64,000 nt of DNA, taken from the NCBI RefSeq assembly GCF_011752815.1, contig NZ_VWWV01000007.1, forward strand, positions 62,001 to 126,000, written 5' to 3'. Origin of the DNA: Enterobacter sp. Cy-643. Its GTDB lineage: Bacteria > Pseudomonadota > Gammaproteobacteria > Enterobacterales > Enterobacteriaceae. Shown piece by piece: positions 19,262-28,435 of the stretch (its first letter is position 1; the number at the start of each line of letters is the position of its first letter). The position numbers and the translations under genes are program-made. The notes below the pieces were generated by a model that was not told the origin of the DNA, searched no databases, and saw only the letters and a list, made by a program, of their open reading frames with translations.

Positions 19262-20749
19262 TTACGCTTCGCCGCCAAACCAGCAAATGTTACGCGCTGC
19301 CATGATCAACTCGCCGGCTTTCTCATCCGTTAAGCCTTCGATATCAGACAGGTCGTCAACACCTTGCTCGGCAAGGTCTTCCAGCGAGCTAACACCACGA
19401 GCAGCCAGTTTAAAGGCCAGCGGGCGATCCATCCCTTCGAGGTTCAGCAGATCCTCAGTAGGTTTCTTATCGCCAAGGCTCTCTTCTTGTGCCAGAGCCA
19501 GTGTGGTGAGCGCGTTTTTAGCGCGATCGCGTAATGCTTCCACGGTGTCTTCATCAAGGCCGTCGATTTCCAGCAGCTCTTTCATTGGCACATAGGCCAG
19601 TTCTTCAAGCGTGGAGAAACCTTCTTCGACCAACACGGTGGCGAAATCCTCGTCAATGTCGAGGTACTTGGTAAAGGTATCAATAGCTGCATGCGCTTCA
19701 GCCTGATGTTTAGCCTGCAGGTCATCAACGGTCATAACGTTGAGTTCCCAGCCGCTCAGCTGTGATGCCAGGCGAACGTTCTGACCGTTACGGCCAATGG
19801 CCTGTGCCAGGTTGCCTGCCTCTACCGCGATATCCATCGTATGTTTGTCTTCGTCGACAACGATAGATGCTACGTCGGCCGGTGCCATTGCGTTGATAAC
19901 AAACTGCGCCGGGTTGTCGTCCCACAGCACGATATCAATGCGCTCACCACCTAACTCAGTAGAAACCGCCTGGACGCGCGCACCGCGCATACCCACGCAC
20001 GCGCCGACCGGGTCGATACGTTTGTCGTTTGTTTTCACGGCGATTTTGGCGCGAGAGCCAGGATCGCGTGCAGCGGCTTTAATTTCGATAACTTCTTCAC
20101 CAATTTCCGGCACTTCGATGCGGAACAGTTCGATCAGCATTTCAGGTTTGGAGCGGCTAACGAACAGCTGCGCACCGCGAGCTTCTGGACGCACCGCGTA
20201 CAGCACGCCGCGAATGCGGTCGCCCGGACGGAAGTTTTCACGTGGCAGCATATCTTCACGCATAATCACGGCTTCAGCGTTGCTGCCGAGATCCAGAGAG
20301 ATATTGTCGCGGTTCACTTTTTTCACTACGCCGGTGATGATCTCGCCTTCGTGCTCACGGAACTGATCGACCACCATCGCACGTTCGGCTTCACGTACTT
20401 TCTGCACGATAACCTGTTTCGCGGTCTGGGTAGTGATACGGTCAAAGGTTACGGATTCAATCTGATCTTCAACATATTCACCCACGGTGAATGCAGGATC
20501 TTCAAATTGAGCCGCTTCCAGAGTGATTTCACGCGTCGGTTGGGTCACTTCTTCGACGATAACCCAACGGCGGAACGTATCGAAGTCACCGCTTTTGCGG
20601 TCGATTTCAACGCGAACGTCAATTTCTTGCTCGTATTTTTTCTTCGTCGCTGTTGCCAGTGCGCTTTCCAGCGCTTCGAAAATCTTCTCACGCGGGAGTG
20701 CTTTTTCATTGGAAACTGCTTCAACAACAGCCAAAATTTCTTTGTTCAT
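19262..20749 (-). CDS. nusA: Transcription termination/antitermination factor NusA
   Basis: NusA binds RNA polymerase and nascent RNA and modulates pausing, intrinsic termination and antitermination. The 495 residues equal E. coli NusA: an N-terminal RNAP-binding domain, an S1 domain (about 135-200; [20 protein letters not shown]), two KH domains ([15 protein letters not shown] and [14 protein letters not shown]), and two acidic C-terminal repeats ([20 protein letters not shown] and its counterpart [17 protein letters not shown]). It lies between rimP and infB; in E. coli the operon is autoregulated through terminators in its leader. Confidence 0.97.
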   Translation of the reverse strand: MNKEILAVVEAVSNEKALPREKIFEALESALATATKKKYEQEIDVRVEIDRKSGDFDTFRRWVIVEEVTQPTREITLEAAQFEDPAFTVGEYVEDQIESVTFDRITTQTAKQVIVQKVREAERAMVVDQFREHEGEIITGVVKKVNRDNISLDLGSNAEAVIMREDMLPRENFRPGDRIRGVLYAVRPEARGAQLFVSRSKPEMLIELFRIEVPEIGEEVIEIKAAARDPGSRAKIAVKTNDKRIDPVGACVGMRGARVQAVSTELGGERIDIVLWDDNPAQFVINAMAPADVASIVVDEDKHTMDIAVEAGNLAQAIGRNGQNVRLASQLSGWELNVMTVDDLQAKHQAEAHAAIDTFTKYLDIDEDFATVLVEEGFSTLEELAYVPMKELLEIDGLDEDTVEALRDRAKNALTTLALAQEESLGDKKPTEDLLNLEGMDRPLAFKLAARGVSSLEDLAEQGVDDLSDIEGLTDEKAGELIMAARNICWFGGEA

Positions 20750-20776
20750 CCTGGGTTTTCACCTCAATCCAAACTA

Positions 20777-21229
20777 TTAAAAGTGGGGTACCAGGTTCGC
20801 TTTCTGGATGTTGCTCAGCGCGAACACTTCGTCTTTTCCTTCGACCGTAACCGTGATCATTTCACCGTCTACAGCTTTAATTATACCCTGCCATTTGCGA
20901 CGGTTTTGTACGGCCATACGCAATACCAGGCTCACTTCTTCGCCATTAAAGCGAACATAGTGTTCCGCGGTGAACATCGGACGATCGAGGCCAGGTGAGG
21001 ACACTTCCAGGTTATAGGCCACGGTGATGGGATCTTCGACATCCAGTACGGCACTGACCTGGTGACTGACATCAGCACAATCATCAACATTGATGCCATC
21101 TTCACTATCAATATAGATGCGCAGCGTAGACGTGCGGCCGCGAACGAATTCGATGCCTACAAGTTCGTAGCCCAGTGCTTCGACCGGTGCTGAAATCATC
21201 TCTGTTAATTTTTGCTCTAATGTGGACAA
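20777..21229 (-). CDS. rimP: Ribosome maturation factor RimP
   Basis: RimP (formerly YhbC) helps assemble the 30S subunit around S12 and S19. The 150 residues match E. coli: an alpha/beta N-terminal domain ([20 protein letters not shown]) and an SH3-like C-terminal domain ([20 protein letters not shown]). The start is taken as TTG 21229, directly preceded by a GGGGGTGGG ribosome-binding region; upstream extension to 21259 runs into terminator sequence. It is the first protein gene after metY in the nusA-infB operon. Confidence 0.94.
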   Translation of the reverse strand: MSTLEQKLTEMISAPVEALGYELVGIEFVRGRTSTLRIYIDSEDGINVDDCADVSHQVSAVLDVEDPITVAYNLEVSSPGLDRPMFTAEHYVRFNGEEVSLVLRMAVQNRRKWQGIIKAVDGEMITVTVEGKDEVFALSNIQKANLVPHF

Positions 21230-21246
21230 GCCCACCCCCAAGACAT

Positions 21247-21267
21247 AAAAAAAGGGCATATAGCCCA
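21247..21267 (-). terminator. Leader terminator immediately upstream of rimP
   Basis: Read leftward, GGGC-TATAT-GCCC is followed by seven T residues (21253-21247). It is the second of two tandem hairpin-T structures between metY and rimP. In E. coli the metY-nusA leader has such terminators, which partly stop transcription before the operon and take part in control by NusA. Confidence 0.7.
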
Positions 21268-21287
21268 GTTATTCTAAAGTCAGATAA

Positions 21288-21312
21288 CAAAAAACCCCGA
21301 TAAATCGGGGCT
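21288..21312 (-). terminator. First leader terminator downstream of metY
   Basis: CCCCGA (21295-21300) pairs with TCGGGG (21305-21310) around a four-base loop, and six T residues follow on the minus strand (21294-21289). It would end the tRNA-fMet transcript, with readthrough feeding rimP-nusA-infB. Confidence 0.8.
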
Positions 21313-21442
21313 TTATATAACTGAACCCTGTATGCCGCAGCTGCGGCCCGGACACCGTCCAGGAGAATTTTTTTCTAAATTCTTCGCGAAGGCACCGAAA
21401 CTGGTGTTCACAGTATATTTGAAAAAGAACTCTCAGGGAAAG

Positions 21443-21519
<77 letters not shown>

Positions 21520-21535
21520 TCCGAAAACGTGGCAA

Positions 21536-21564
21536 ATACTACGCCAGAATTGCACTAAATGCAA
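21536..21564 (-). promoter_or_regulatory. metY promoter
   Basis: On the minus strand, TTGCAT (21564-21559) and TAGTAT (21541-21536) are separated by 17 bases, a good sigma-70 promoter. It ends about 17 bases before the mature 5' end of tRNA-fMet. It lies entirely in the 59-base gap between leuU and metY. Confidence 0.7.
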
Positions 21565-21578
21565 GAATTGCTAGGATT

Positions 21579-21665
21579 TGGTACCGAGGACGGGACTTGA
21601 ACCCGTAAGCCCAATCGGGCACTACCACCTCAAGGTAGCGTGTCTACCAATTCCACCACCTCGGC
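21579..21665 (-). tRNA. leuU: tRNA-Leu (GAG)
   Basis: An 87-base class II tRNA with long variable arm and encoded CCA. The anticodon loop CTTGAGG gives anticodon GAG. The acceptor GCCGAGG pairs with CCTCGGT, and the T-loop is GGTTCAAGTCC. It matches E. coli leuU, which also lies next to secG; here metY follows directly without argG-yhbX between. Confidence 0.97.
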
Positions 21666-21714
21666 ACTCTTTGAACACGGTAACCTTCATGTTACCGCAT
21701 TGAAGCTGACAAAC

Positions 21715-22047
21715 TTACTGCGGGATATCGCTGCTCGGCTTGGTAGGTGCCGCTGGCGCAGTCTGCTCAGTTTGTGCTGGCTGACTCAAGTTTTCCCACT
21801 CGCTTCCTTTACTGGTTTTGTTGGTGCTGAGGTTACCCAGAACCAGGCTCAGAATGAAGAACAACGTTGCGAGCACACCTGTCATGCGGGTCATGAAGTT
21901 ACCAGAACCACTCGAACCGAATAACGTAGCGGAAGCGCCTGCTCCGAAGGAGGCTCCCATATCAGCGCCTTTACCTTGCTGCAGCATAATAAGACCCACA
22001 AGGCCCAACGCTACAATAAGGAAAACAACCAAAAGAGCTTCGTACAT
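21715..22047 (-). CDS. secG: Protein-export membrane protein SecG
   Basis: SecG is a small subunit of the SecYEG translocon that assists SecA-driven export. The 110-residue protein has two membrane helices (about 3-20 and 52-72) joined by a Gly/Ala/Ser-rich cytoplasmic loop (GADMGASFGAGASATLFG), and a hydrophilic Pro/Gln/Thr-rich tail. ATG 22047 is chosen to give MYEALLVVFLIVALGLVGLI as in E. coli; upstream codons are not conserved. It is followed by leuU and metY and probably shares a transcript with leuU. Confidence 0.95.
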   Translation of the reverse strand: MYEALLVVFLIVALGLVGLIMLQQGKGADMGASFGAGASATLFGSSGSGNFMTRMTGVLATLFFILSLVLGNLSTNKTSKGSEWENLSQPAQTEQTAPAAPTKPSSDIPQ

Positions 22048-22232
22048 AATCAACCTGTTCCTTGCGGGATTACCGCACGCAATTTGCTTCAAACCAGTTA
22101 AGTGGATACGTTTGTCATTACCCACTGAAGCGGGTGAGAATACTAACCAAAGCCAGACAGGTGCGCAAGGGCAATTTATTCACAATGCACTGACTGCGGA
22201 AAAAAACAGCAAACAATCAGTATTCGTTAGAA

Positions 22233-22258
22233 GAAAAGGCGGCAACTGCCGCCTTTTC
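22233..22258. terminator. glmM terminator
   Basis: A perfect 11-base stem, GAAAAGGCGGC with GCCGCCTTTTC, around AACT, directly downstream of glmM. It is T-rich leftward and can also act rightward. Confidence 0.85.
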
Positions 22259-22281
22259 AATCAGTTCGCAACGAAGAAAGA

Positions 22282-23619
22282 TTAAACTGCCTTCACTGCG
22301 TCGGCGATCTGATGAGCAAATGCGGTAACCTGAGTTTCATCCTCACCCTCGACCATCACGCGAATAAGTGGTTCCGTTCCAGATTTACGCAGCAACACCC
22401 GACCACGGTTGCCCAATGCAGCTTCCACTTCAGCTGTAACGCGTTTAACCTCTTCGTTTTCAAGCGGATCGCCGCTGCCTGCGGTAAAGCGAACGTTAAC
22501 CAGAATCTGCGGGAACAATTTCATTCCGCTGCAGAGATCGTGCAGGCTCATATGGTTGCGAACCATTGCGGTAAGTACTTGCAAACCAGCGATAATACCG
22601 TCACCCGTGGTGGTCTGGTCCAGCAGGATAACGTGCCCGGAGTTTTCCGCACCGATACGCCAGCCTTTTTCCTGCAATTTCTCAAGGACATAGCGGTCAC
22701 CGACTTTGGCGCGAGCAAACGGAATACCCAGCTGCTTCAGCGCCACTTCCAGCCCCATATTACTCATCAGGGTACCAACCGCGCCGCCTTTTAACTGCCC
22801 CTGACGCAATCCTTCCCGAGCGATGATATAGAGGATCTGGTCGCCATCGACTTTATGCCCCAGGTTATCCACCATGATCACGCGGTCACCGTCGCCGTCA
22901 AACGCAATACCAAGGTCGGCTTGTTCCGCCAGTACGCGCTCTTGCAGCATACGGACATCGGTCGCGCCACATTTTTCATTAATGTTCACCCCATCCGGCT
23001 CACAGCCGATGGCGATGACTTTTGCGCCCAGCTCGCGCAATACATTTGGGGCGATGTGGTAAGTCGCACCATTGGCGCAGTCCACAACGATTTTGAGGCC
23101 ATTCAGGCTCAGTTCGTTCGGGAATGTGCCTTTACAGAATTCGATATAACGCCCTGCGGCATCCACAATGCGGCTAGCTTTACCCAGCTCAGCCGAGTCT
23201 ACGCAGGTGATCTCTTTTTCCATTTCCGCTTCAATAGCTTCTTCGACTTCATCCGGCAGTTTAGTTCCGTCGATGGAGAAGAATTTTATCCCGTTGTCAT
23301 AGAAAGGATTGTGTGAGGCGGAGATAACAATCCCGGCTTCGGCGCGGAATGTGCGAGTTAGATAAGCAACCGCAGGCGTAGGCATCGGACCGGTAAATGA
23401 AGCAGACAGACCGGCTGCGGCCAGGCCCGCTTCCAGTGCTGACTCCAGCATGTAGCCGGAAATACGCGTATCTTTACCGATAATAATTTTACGCGAACCA
23501 TGACGAGCAAGAACCTTACCCGCGGCCCAGCCAAGCTTCAGAACAAAATCAGGGGTAATAGGTGCATCGCCTACGCGACCACGGATGCCATCGGTACCAA
23601 AGTATTTACGGTTACTCAT
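22282..23619 (-). CDS. glmM: Phosphoglucosamine mutase
   Basis: GlmM converts glucosamine-6-phosphate to glucosamine-1-phosphate for UDP-GlcNAc, the precursor of peptidoglycan and LPS. The 445 residues equal E. coli. The phosphoserine loop [15 protein letters not shown] has Ser102, the metal-binding loop is DGDGDR (about 241-246), and the sugar-binding (GAENSGHVI) and phosphate-binding ([15 protein letters not shown]) loops are intact. Its start overlaps the end of folP by 8 bases, so translation is likely coupled. Confidence 0.97.
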   Translation of the reverse strand: MSNRKYFGTDGIRGRVGDAPITPDFVLKLGWAAGKVLARHGSRKIIIGKDTRISGYMLESALEAGLAAAGLSASFTGPMPTPAVAYLTRTFRAEAGIVISASHNPFYDNGIKFFSIDGTKLPDEVEEAIEAEMEKEITCVDSAELGKASRIVDAAGRYIEFCKGTFPNELSLNGLKIVVDCANGATYHIAPNVLRELGAKVIAIGCEPDGVNINEKCGATDVRMLQERVLAEQADLGIAFDGDGDRVIMVDNLGHKVDGDQILYIIAREGLRQGQLKGGAVGTLMSNMGLEVALKQLGIPFARAKVGDRYVLEKLQEKGWRIGAENSGHVILLDQTTTGDGIIAGLQVLTAMVRNHMSLHDLCSGMKLFPQILVNVRFTAGSGDPLENEEVKRVTAEVEAALGNRGRVLLRKSGTEPLIRVMVEGEDETQVTAFAHQIADAVKAV

Positions 23620-24460
23620 AGTATTTGTTTTCCTTCACTGAAAGCGTAGCTTCGACCACGCGCATTGCTTCAACAGTCTCTTTTACGTCATGGACGCGAA
23701 GAATTTGAGCCCCCTGCATCGCAGCAATCACCGCGCAGGCAAGGCTACCGCTCAGGCGTTGATCCGGGCCAACATTCAGCAGTTGCCCGACCATAGATTT
23801 ACGAGACATTCCTACCAACAGCGGCATACCATAGTGATGAAATTCCGAAAGGCGAGCCAGTAGCTGATAATTGTGGGTGAGATTCTTACCGAAACCAAAG
23901 CCCGGGTCGAGCAGCAATTTATCTTTTGAGATCCCCGCGGCCTCGCAGCGGGCAATGTGCTCCACAAAAAAGCGATTCACATCGGCAAATACATCATCGT
24001 ACTGCGGTGCCTGTTGCATCGTTTTCGGTTCGCCCTGCATATGCATCAGGCAAACCGGCAGCCCCGATTCAGCCGCTGCGGCTAACGCGCCAGGCTCCTG
24101 TAAGGAGCGAATATCGTTAATAAGGTGCGCCCCTACTCGAGCCGATTCGCGAATGACTTCAGCTTTTGATGTATCCACCGAGACCCAGACTTCAAAACGC
24201 TGAGCGATCGCTTCGACCACCGGAATAACGCGCTCAAGTTCTTCTTCTGCGCTCACTTCTGCCGCGCCAGGCCGGGTTGACTCTCCGCCAACGTCAATGA
24301 TCGTCGCCCCGGCATTGATCATAGCGTTTGCATGCTTGAGAGCCTCAATCAGGGAATTGTGCCGACCACCGTCGGAAAAAGAGTCCGGCGTGACATTTAA
24401 AATCCCCATGACGTGAGGATGCGAGAGATCCAGCGTGGAGCCTTGCGCGGTGAGTTTCAT
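23612..24460 (-). CDS. folP: Dihydropteroate synthase
   Basis: FolP condenses p-aminobenzoate with dihydropterin pyrophosphate in folate synthesis and is the target of sulfonamides. The 282-residue TIM barrel equals E. coli in length. Key motifs are [15 protein letters not shown] (about 18-32), GGESTRPGA (pABA and sulfonamide loop, about 58-66), DPGFGFGKN and the [12 protein letters not shown]-terminal segment with the Arg-His pair. I see no insertion in the sulfonamide-resistance hot spots. It overlaps glmM by 8 bases; ftsH upstream is separated by a terminator. Confidence 0.96.
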   Translation of the reverse strand: MKLTAQGSTLDLSHPHVMGILNVTPDSFSDGGRHNSLIEALKHANAMINAGATIIDVGGESTRPGAAEVSAEEELERVIPVVEAIAQRFEVWVSVDTSKAEVIRESARVGAHLINDIRSLQEPGALAAAAESGLPVCLMHMQGEPKTMQQAPQYDDVFADVNRFFVEHIARCEAAGISKDKLLLDPGFGFGKNLTHNYQLLARLSEFHHYGMPLLVGMSRKSMVGQLLNVGPDQRLSGSLACAVIAAMQGAQILRVHDVKETVEAMRVVEATLSVKENKYYE

Positions 24461-24493
24461 TCTTCTTCCTTTGCGTTCGTCTTAGGCTGTACA

Positions 24494-24525
24494 AAAACAA
24501 AAACCCCGGGGCTGGCCCGGGGTTT
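24494..24525 (-). terminator. ftsH terminator
   Basis: AAACCCCGGG pairs with CCCGGGGTTT around GCTGG, and a T-rich tract follows leftward. It lies between the ftsH stop and the folP start, so folP-glmM needs its own promoter or readthrough. Confidence 0.85.
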
Positions 24526-24558
24526 ATAGATTACTGCAAAAACATCTGCGTGAGCGTC

Positions 24559-26496
24559 TTATTTGTCGCCCAGCTGTTCTGACATCGTGTTGCCCGGATT
24601 TGGCGTACGCGGTTCATCAACCGGGCGTGGCGCATTCGGGGTACCGTTGTTGTCAGAGTTATTACTGTTTTTGCTCGCATCTTCCCAACCCGCTGGAGGA
24701 CGCACTTCACGGCGCGCCATCAGGTCGTCAATCTGCGGGGCATCGATGGTTTCATACTTCATCAATGCGTCTTTCATGGTATGCAGAATATCCATGTTCT
24801 CATTCAGCAGCTGGCGTGCACGAGCATAGTTGCGTTCAATCAGGGATTTAACTTCCTGATCGATGATACGCGCAGTCTCATCAGACATATGCTTCGCTTT
24901 TGCCACTGAACGGCCCAGGAATACTTCACCGTCTTCTTCCGCATACAGCAGCGGACCAAGCTTGTCGGAGAAGCCCCACTGGGTCACCATGTTACGCGCC
25001 AGGTTAGTCGCCACTTTAATATCGTTCGACGCACCGGTAGAAACATGTTCTGCCCCGTAGATAATCTCTTCAGCCAGACGACCGCCATACAGCGTGGAAA
25101 TCTGACTTTCCAGTTTCTGACGGCTGGCGCTGATTGCGTCGCCTTCAGGCAGGAAGAAGGTCACACCCAGCGCGCGGCCACGAGGGATAATCGTCACCTT
25201 ATGGACCGGATCGTGCTCCGGTACCAGGCGACCGATAATCGCATGGCCTGCTTCGTGATAAGCGGTCGATTCTTTCTGTGCTTCCGTCATTACCATGGAG
25301 CGGCGTTCTGCCCCCATCATGATTTTGTCTTTCGCTTTCTCGAATTCAACCATCGATACCACGCGCTTGTTACCGCGAGCAGCAAACAGCGCAGCTTCGT
25401 TCACCAGGTTAGCCAAATCGGCACCGGAGAAGCCAGGTGTACCACGAGCGATAATTGCAGCATCGATGTCCGGGGCAAGCGGTACGCGGCGCATATGCAC
25501 TTTCAGGATTTGCTCACGGCCACGAACATCCGGCAGACCGACCACAACCTGGCGGTCAAAACGGCCTGGGCGCAGCAGCGCTGGGTCAAGTACGTCAGGG
25601 CGGTTAGTTGCCGCAATAACGATGATCCCTTCATTACCTTCAAAGCCATCCATTTCAACCAGCATCTGGTTCAGGGTTTGCTCACGTTCGTCGTGACCAC
25701 CACCCAAGCCAGCGCCACGCTGACGGCCTACGGCATCGATTTCATCGATAAAGATAATGCAAGGCGCCGCTTTTTTGGCCTGTTCGAACATGTCACGTAC
25801 ACGGGATGCACCGACACCAACGAACATTTCAACGAAGTCAGAACCCGAAATGGTGAAGAACGGTACTTTCGCTTCACCGGCAATCGCTTTTGCCAACAGC
25901 GTTTTACCCGTACCCGGAGGACCGACCATCAGGACGCCTTTCGGGATTTTACCGCCCAGTTTCTGGAAACGACTCGGCTCACGCAAGTATTCAACCAGCT
26001 CACCCACCTCTTCTTTCGCTTCATCACAGCCAGCGACGTCGGCAAAGGTGGTTTTGATTTGGTCTTCCGTGAGCATTCGCGCCTTGCTCTTACCGAACGA
26101 CATGGCACCTTTGCCACCGCCGCCCTGCATTTGACGCATAAAGAAGATCCAGACCCCAATCAGCAGCAGCATTGGGAACCAGGAAATGAAGATAGTTGCC
26201 AGCAGACTCTGCTCTTCAGGCGGTTCGCCCACAACTTTCACGTTCTTGGTAATCAGATTATCAAGCAGCTTGGGATCATTAACGGGGATGTAAGTCGTGT
26301 ATCGGTTACTATCTTTCTTGGTAACGTTGATTTCACGTCCGTTGATGCGCGCTTCGCGAACCTGGTCCTGATTAACTTCAGACAGGAAAGTGGAGTAATC
26401 CACCCTACGGCCATTTGACTCGCTGGGCCCAAAGCTCTGGAATACAGACATTAGCACAACGGCAATGACCAGCCAGAGTATTAGGTTTTTCGCCAT
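24559..26496 (-). CDS. ftsH: ATP-dependent zinc metalloprotease FtsH
   Basis: FtsH is the essential hexameric membrane AAA+ protease that degrades LpxC, sigma-32 and misassembled membrane proteins. Two N-terminal helices (about 5-24 and 100-120) flank a periplasmic domain. The AAA module has Walker A GPPGTGKT, Walker B FIDEID and the SRH region [19 protein letters not shown]. The protease domain has the zinc site HEAGH. The start is MAKNLILWL at 26496, as in E. coli (644 aa; 645 here); a TTG at 26505 with a GAGG box is an alternative giving MSDMAKN. It follows rlmE in a heat-shock operon. Confidence 0.97.
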   Translation of the reverse strand: MAKNLILWLVIAVVLMSVFQSFGPSESNGRRVDYSTFLSEVNQDQVREARINGREINVTKKDSNRYTTYIPVNDPKLLDNLITKNVKVVGEPPEEQSLLATIFISWFPMLLLIGVWIFFMRQMQGGGGKGAMSFGKSKARMLTEDQIKTTFADVAGCDEAKEEVGELVEYLREPSRFQKLGGKIPKGVLMVGPPGTGKTLLAKAIAGEAKVPFFTISGSDFVEMFVGVGASRVRDMFEQAKKAAPCIIFIDEIDAVGRQRGAGLGGGHDEREQTLNQMLVEMDGFEGNEGIIVIAATNRPDVLDPALLRPGRFDRQVVVGLPDVRGREQILKVHMRRVPLAPDIDAAIIARGTPGFSGADLANLVNEAALFAARGNKRVVSMVEFEKAKDKIMMGAERRSMVMTEAQKESTAYHEAGHAIIGRLVPEHDPVHKVTIIPRGRALGVTFFLPEGDAISASRQKLESQISTLYGGRLAEEIIYGAEHVSTGASNDIKVATNLARNMVTQWGFSDKLGPLLYAEEDGEVFLGRSVAKAKHMSDETARIIDQEVKSLIERNYARARQLLNENMDILHTMKDALMKYETIDAPQIDDLMARREVRPPAGWEDASKNSNNSDNNGTPNAPRPVDEPRTPNPGNTMSEQLGDK

Positions 26497-26552
26497 GTCA
26501 CTCAAGGGATTAACCTCATATTACAACTGTGTTAACAAACAGCGTCAGGGTA

Positions 26553-27182
26553 CTATAGTTTGCGCCCGGTCGCTACAATGTACACTTCACGTGAGCGGGC
26601 ACGAGAAGAGTCCGGTTTACGAACTTTAACCGTCGTAAACAGGGAGCGAATTTCCCGCAGGTATTCATCGAAACCTTCGCCCTGAAACACTTTCACTACA
26701 AAACTACCGCCCGGCGCCAGCACGTCCCGACACATTTCCAGTGCCAATTCAACCAAGTACATAGCGCGGGGAATATCGACTGCCGGTGTCCCGCTCATGT
26801 TTGGCGCCATATCTGACATGACAACCTGCACTTTACTGTCACCAACACGTTCCAGCAGGGCCTTGACGACTAATTCATCACGAAAATCGCCCTGAAGGAA
26901 GTCCACACCAACGATAGGATCCATTGGTAAAAGATCGCAAGCGATGATTCGCCCCTGATTCCCGATTTGCGTCACCACATACTGTGACCACCCGCCGGGT
27001 GCAGCGCCAAGATCAACAATAGTCATTCCTGGCTTAAAAAGTTTGTCACTTTGCTGTATTTCATCAAGTTTAAACCAGGCACGGGACCGCAACCCCTTTT
27101 TCTGTGCCTGTTGAACATATTTATCGCTAAAGTGTTCCTGCAGCCAGCGACTGGAGCTGGCAGAACGCTTCTTACCTGTCAT
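26553..27182 (-). CDS. rlmE: 23S rRNA 2'-O-ribose U2552 methyltransferase RlmE
   Basis: RlmE (FtsJ/RrmJ) methylates U2552 in the A-loop of 23S rRNA in the 50S subunit. The 209 residues equal E. coli. The SAM-binding motif [12 protein letters not shown] is at about 57-68, and the catalytic K-D-K-E tetrad is represented by [32 protein letters not shown] and SREVYIVA. Start [15 protein letters not shown] at 27182 is four codons inside the frame. A sigma-32-like promoter lies upstream, consistent with its known heat induction together with ftsH. Confidence 0.96.
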   Translation of the reverse strand: MTGKKRSASSSRWLQEHFSDKYVQQAQKKGLRSRAWFKLDEIQQSDKLFKPGMTIVDLGAAPGGWSQYVVTQIGNQGRIIACDLLPMDPIVGVDFLQGDFRDELVVKALLERVGDSKVQVVMSDMAPNMSGTPAVDIPRAMYLVELALEMCRDVLAPGGSFVVKVFQGEGFDEYLREIRSLFTTVKVRKPDSSRARSREVYIVATGRKL

Positions 27183-27257
27183 CTCAATATCCAACGTTGT
27201 TCATCGTGAATAGCAGGCTAACTAACAATCAGCACAGCCGATTTGGCGATACACTGG

Positions 27258-27285
27258 AGATGGCGGTAGAATGAACCGTTTTCAA
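27258..27285 (-). promoter_or_regulatory. Sigma-32-type heat-shock promoter for rlmE-ftsH
   Basis: On the minus strand TTGAAA (27285-27280) is followed after 14 bases by CGCCATCT (27265-27258), one mismatch from the sigma-32 -10 consensus CCCCATNT. It sits about 75 bases before the rlmE start. Heat-shock control of the ftsJ-ftsH operon is established in E. coli; use of this exact site is inferred. Confidence 0.6.
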
Positions 27286-27309
27286 TCCCAACGTAAGCAA
27301 AAAAATACG

Positions 27310-27603
27310 ATGAATCTGAGTACTAAACAAAAACAGCACCTAAAAGGTCTGGCCCATCCGCTCAAGCCGGTGGTTATGCTTGGCAATAATGGTTTGACCG
27401 AAGGGGTACTGGCCGAGATTGAACAAGCGCTTGAGCACCATGAATTAATCAAGGTGAAGATCGCAACGGAAGATCGCGAAACCAAAACCTTAATTGTGGA
27501 TGCCATCGTGCGGGAAACCGGCGCCTGTAACGTACAGGTCATCGGTAAAACGCTGGTGCTCTACCGCCCTTCTAAAGAGCGGAAGATTTCTCTGCCGAAA
27601 TAA
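27310..27603 (+). CDS. yhbY: YhbY, CRM-domain ribosome assembly factor
   Basis: YhbY is a 97-residue RNA-binding protein of a single CRM domain, associated with pre-50S particles. The conserved GNNGLTEGVLAEIEQALEHH block (a GxxG-type loop) and the C-terminal GKTLVLYRPSKERKISLP are clear. ATG 27310 gives MNLSTKQKQHLKGLAHPLKP, the E. coli start and length; an upstream ATG at 27271 would add 13 unconserved residues. It diverges from rlmE, and a terminator follows. Confidence 0.93.
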   Translation: MNLSTKQKQHLKGLAHPLKPVVMLGNNGLTEGVLAEIEQALEHHELIKVKIATEDRETKTLIVDAIVRETGACNVQVIGKTLVLYRPSKERKISLPK

Positions 27604-27640
27604 GCAGAGGTGTGCAAAATGCCACGCTATGTTCGTTGAT

Positions 27641-27667
27641 AAAAGGCCGCTATGCGGCCTTTTTCTT
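27641..27667 (+). terminator. yhbY terminator
   Basis: A perfect ten-base stem, AAAAGGCCGC with GCGGCCTTTT, around a three-base loop, followed by TCTTTTC. It lies between convergent yhbY and greA and may serve both. Confidence 0.85.
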
Positions 27668-27708
27668 TTCTTTACAATACGCCAACCCTTTAGCCAGCGT
27701 AGTAAAAA

Positions 27709-28185
27709 TCACAAATATTCTACTTTTAAGATTTCGAATTCGACATCGCCGCCCGGCGTACGAATCACAACAACATCGTCGCATTCTTTACCCACAAGAC
27801 CGCGAGCAATAGGCGAATTTACAGAAATAAGATTCTTTTTAAAATCAGCCTCATCGTCACCCACGATGCGATAAGTAAGCTCTTCGTCATTGTCGAGGTT
27901 CAATACCGTTACGGTAGTACCAAAAATCACACGGCCGTTATTTGGCATTTTTGTGACGTCAATCACCTGTGCATTAGAAAGCTTAGCTTCAATATCCTGA
28001 ATGCGGCCTTCACAAAAGCCCTGCTGCTCACGCGCAGCATGATATTCAGCGTTTTCTTTCAGATCGCCATGCTCGCGTGCCTCGGCAATCGCAGCAATGA
28101 TTTCAGGACGACGCACGGACTTCAGGAAATCCAGTTCTTCGCGGAGTTGTTCAGCGCCACGTAAAGTCATCGGAATAGGTTGCAT
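27709..28185 (-). CDS. greA: Transcription elongation factor GreA
   Basis: GreA inserts a coiled-coil into the RNA polymerase secondary channel and triggers cleavage of backtracked RNA. The 158 residues match E. coli: an N-terminal coiled-coil (about 1-75) with acidic tip residues in [15 protein letters not shown], and a C-terminal FKBP-like domain (about 80-158, [14 protein letters not shown]). An AAGAGG ribosome-binding site precedes ATG 28185. The leader upstream has a promoter and a hairpin resembling the GraL system. Confidence 0.97.
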   Translation of the reverse strand: MQPIPMTLRGAEQLREELDFLKSVRRPEIIAAIAEAREHGDLKENAEYHAAREQQGFCEGRIQDIEAKLSNAQVIDVTKMPNNGRVIFGTTVTVLNLDNDEELTYRIVGDDEADFKKNLISVNSPIARGLVGKECDDVVVIRTPGGDVEFEILKVEYL

Positions 28186-28267
28186 TTGTTATACCTCTTA
28201 AAATCAGTCCTCTGCAGCAGGGTAAACACCGAGCTGGCTTAAGAGCATGGCCGGTAACACAAGTCTC

Positions 28268-28335
28268 TCCGGCAACAAATAAAAGAAAACCGACCCGGGG
28301 CGATAACTCCAGGTCAGTAACAGTTTTCAAATTGA
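28268..28335 (-). ncRNA. graL: Candidate GraL leader RNA of greA
   Basis: From the promoter at 28341-28369, a transcript would soon meet a hairpin with arms GACC-TGG and CCC-GGGTC, followed by GGTTTTCTTTT. In E. coli the greA leader yields short GraL RNAs by termination at a comparable hairpin before the gene. Position and structure fit, but I identify it by context, not by a sequence match. Confidence 0.4.
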
Positions 28336-28340
28336 CCGGT

Positions 28341-28369
28341 ATTTTACCCTGGAGTTCCCTAAGGGTCAT
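28341..28369 (-). promoter_or_regulatory. Promoter upstream of the greA leader
   Basis: On the minus strand ATGACC (28369-28364), a 17-base spacer and TAAAAT (28346-28341) make a reasonable sigma-70 promoter directed at the greA leader. It sits in the dacB-greA divergent gap. Confidence 0.5.
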
Positions 28370-28435
28370 CGTTTACTTTGCACCATAATGCACCGTAGTA
28401 TGACGGTCACGTTTCCAGGCCGTTACCGCGAGATT

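Noticed and set aside
25045-26418. 457-codon + strand frame opposite ftsH
   Set aside because: Antisense to the AAA+ protease with no domain and no ribosome-binding site.
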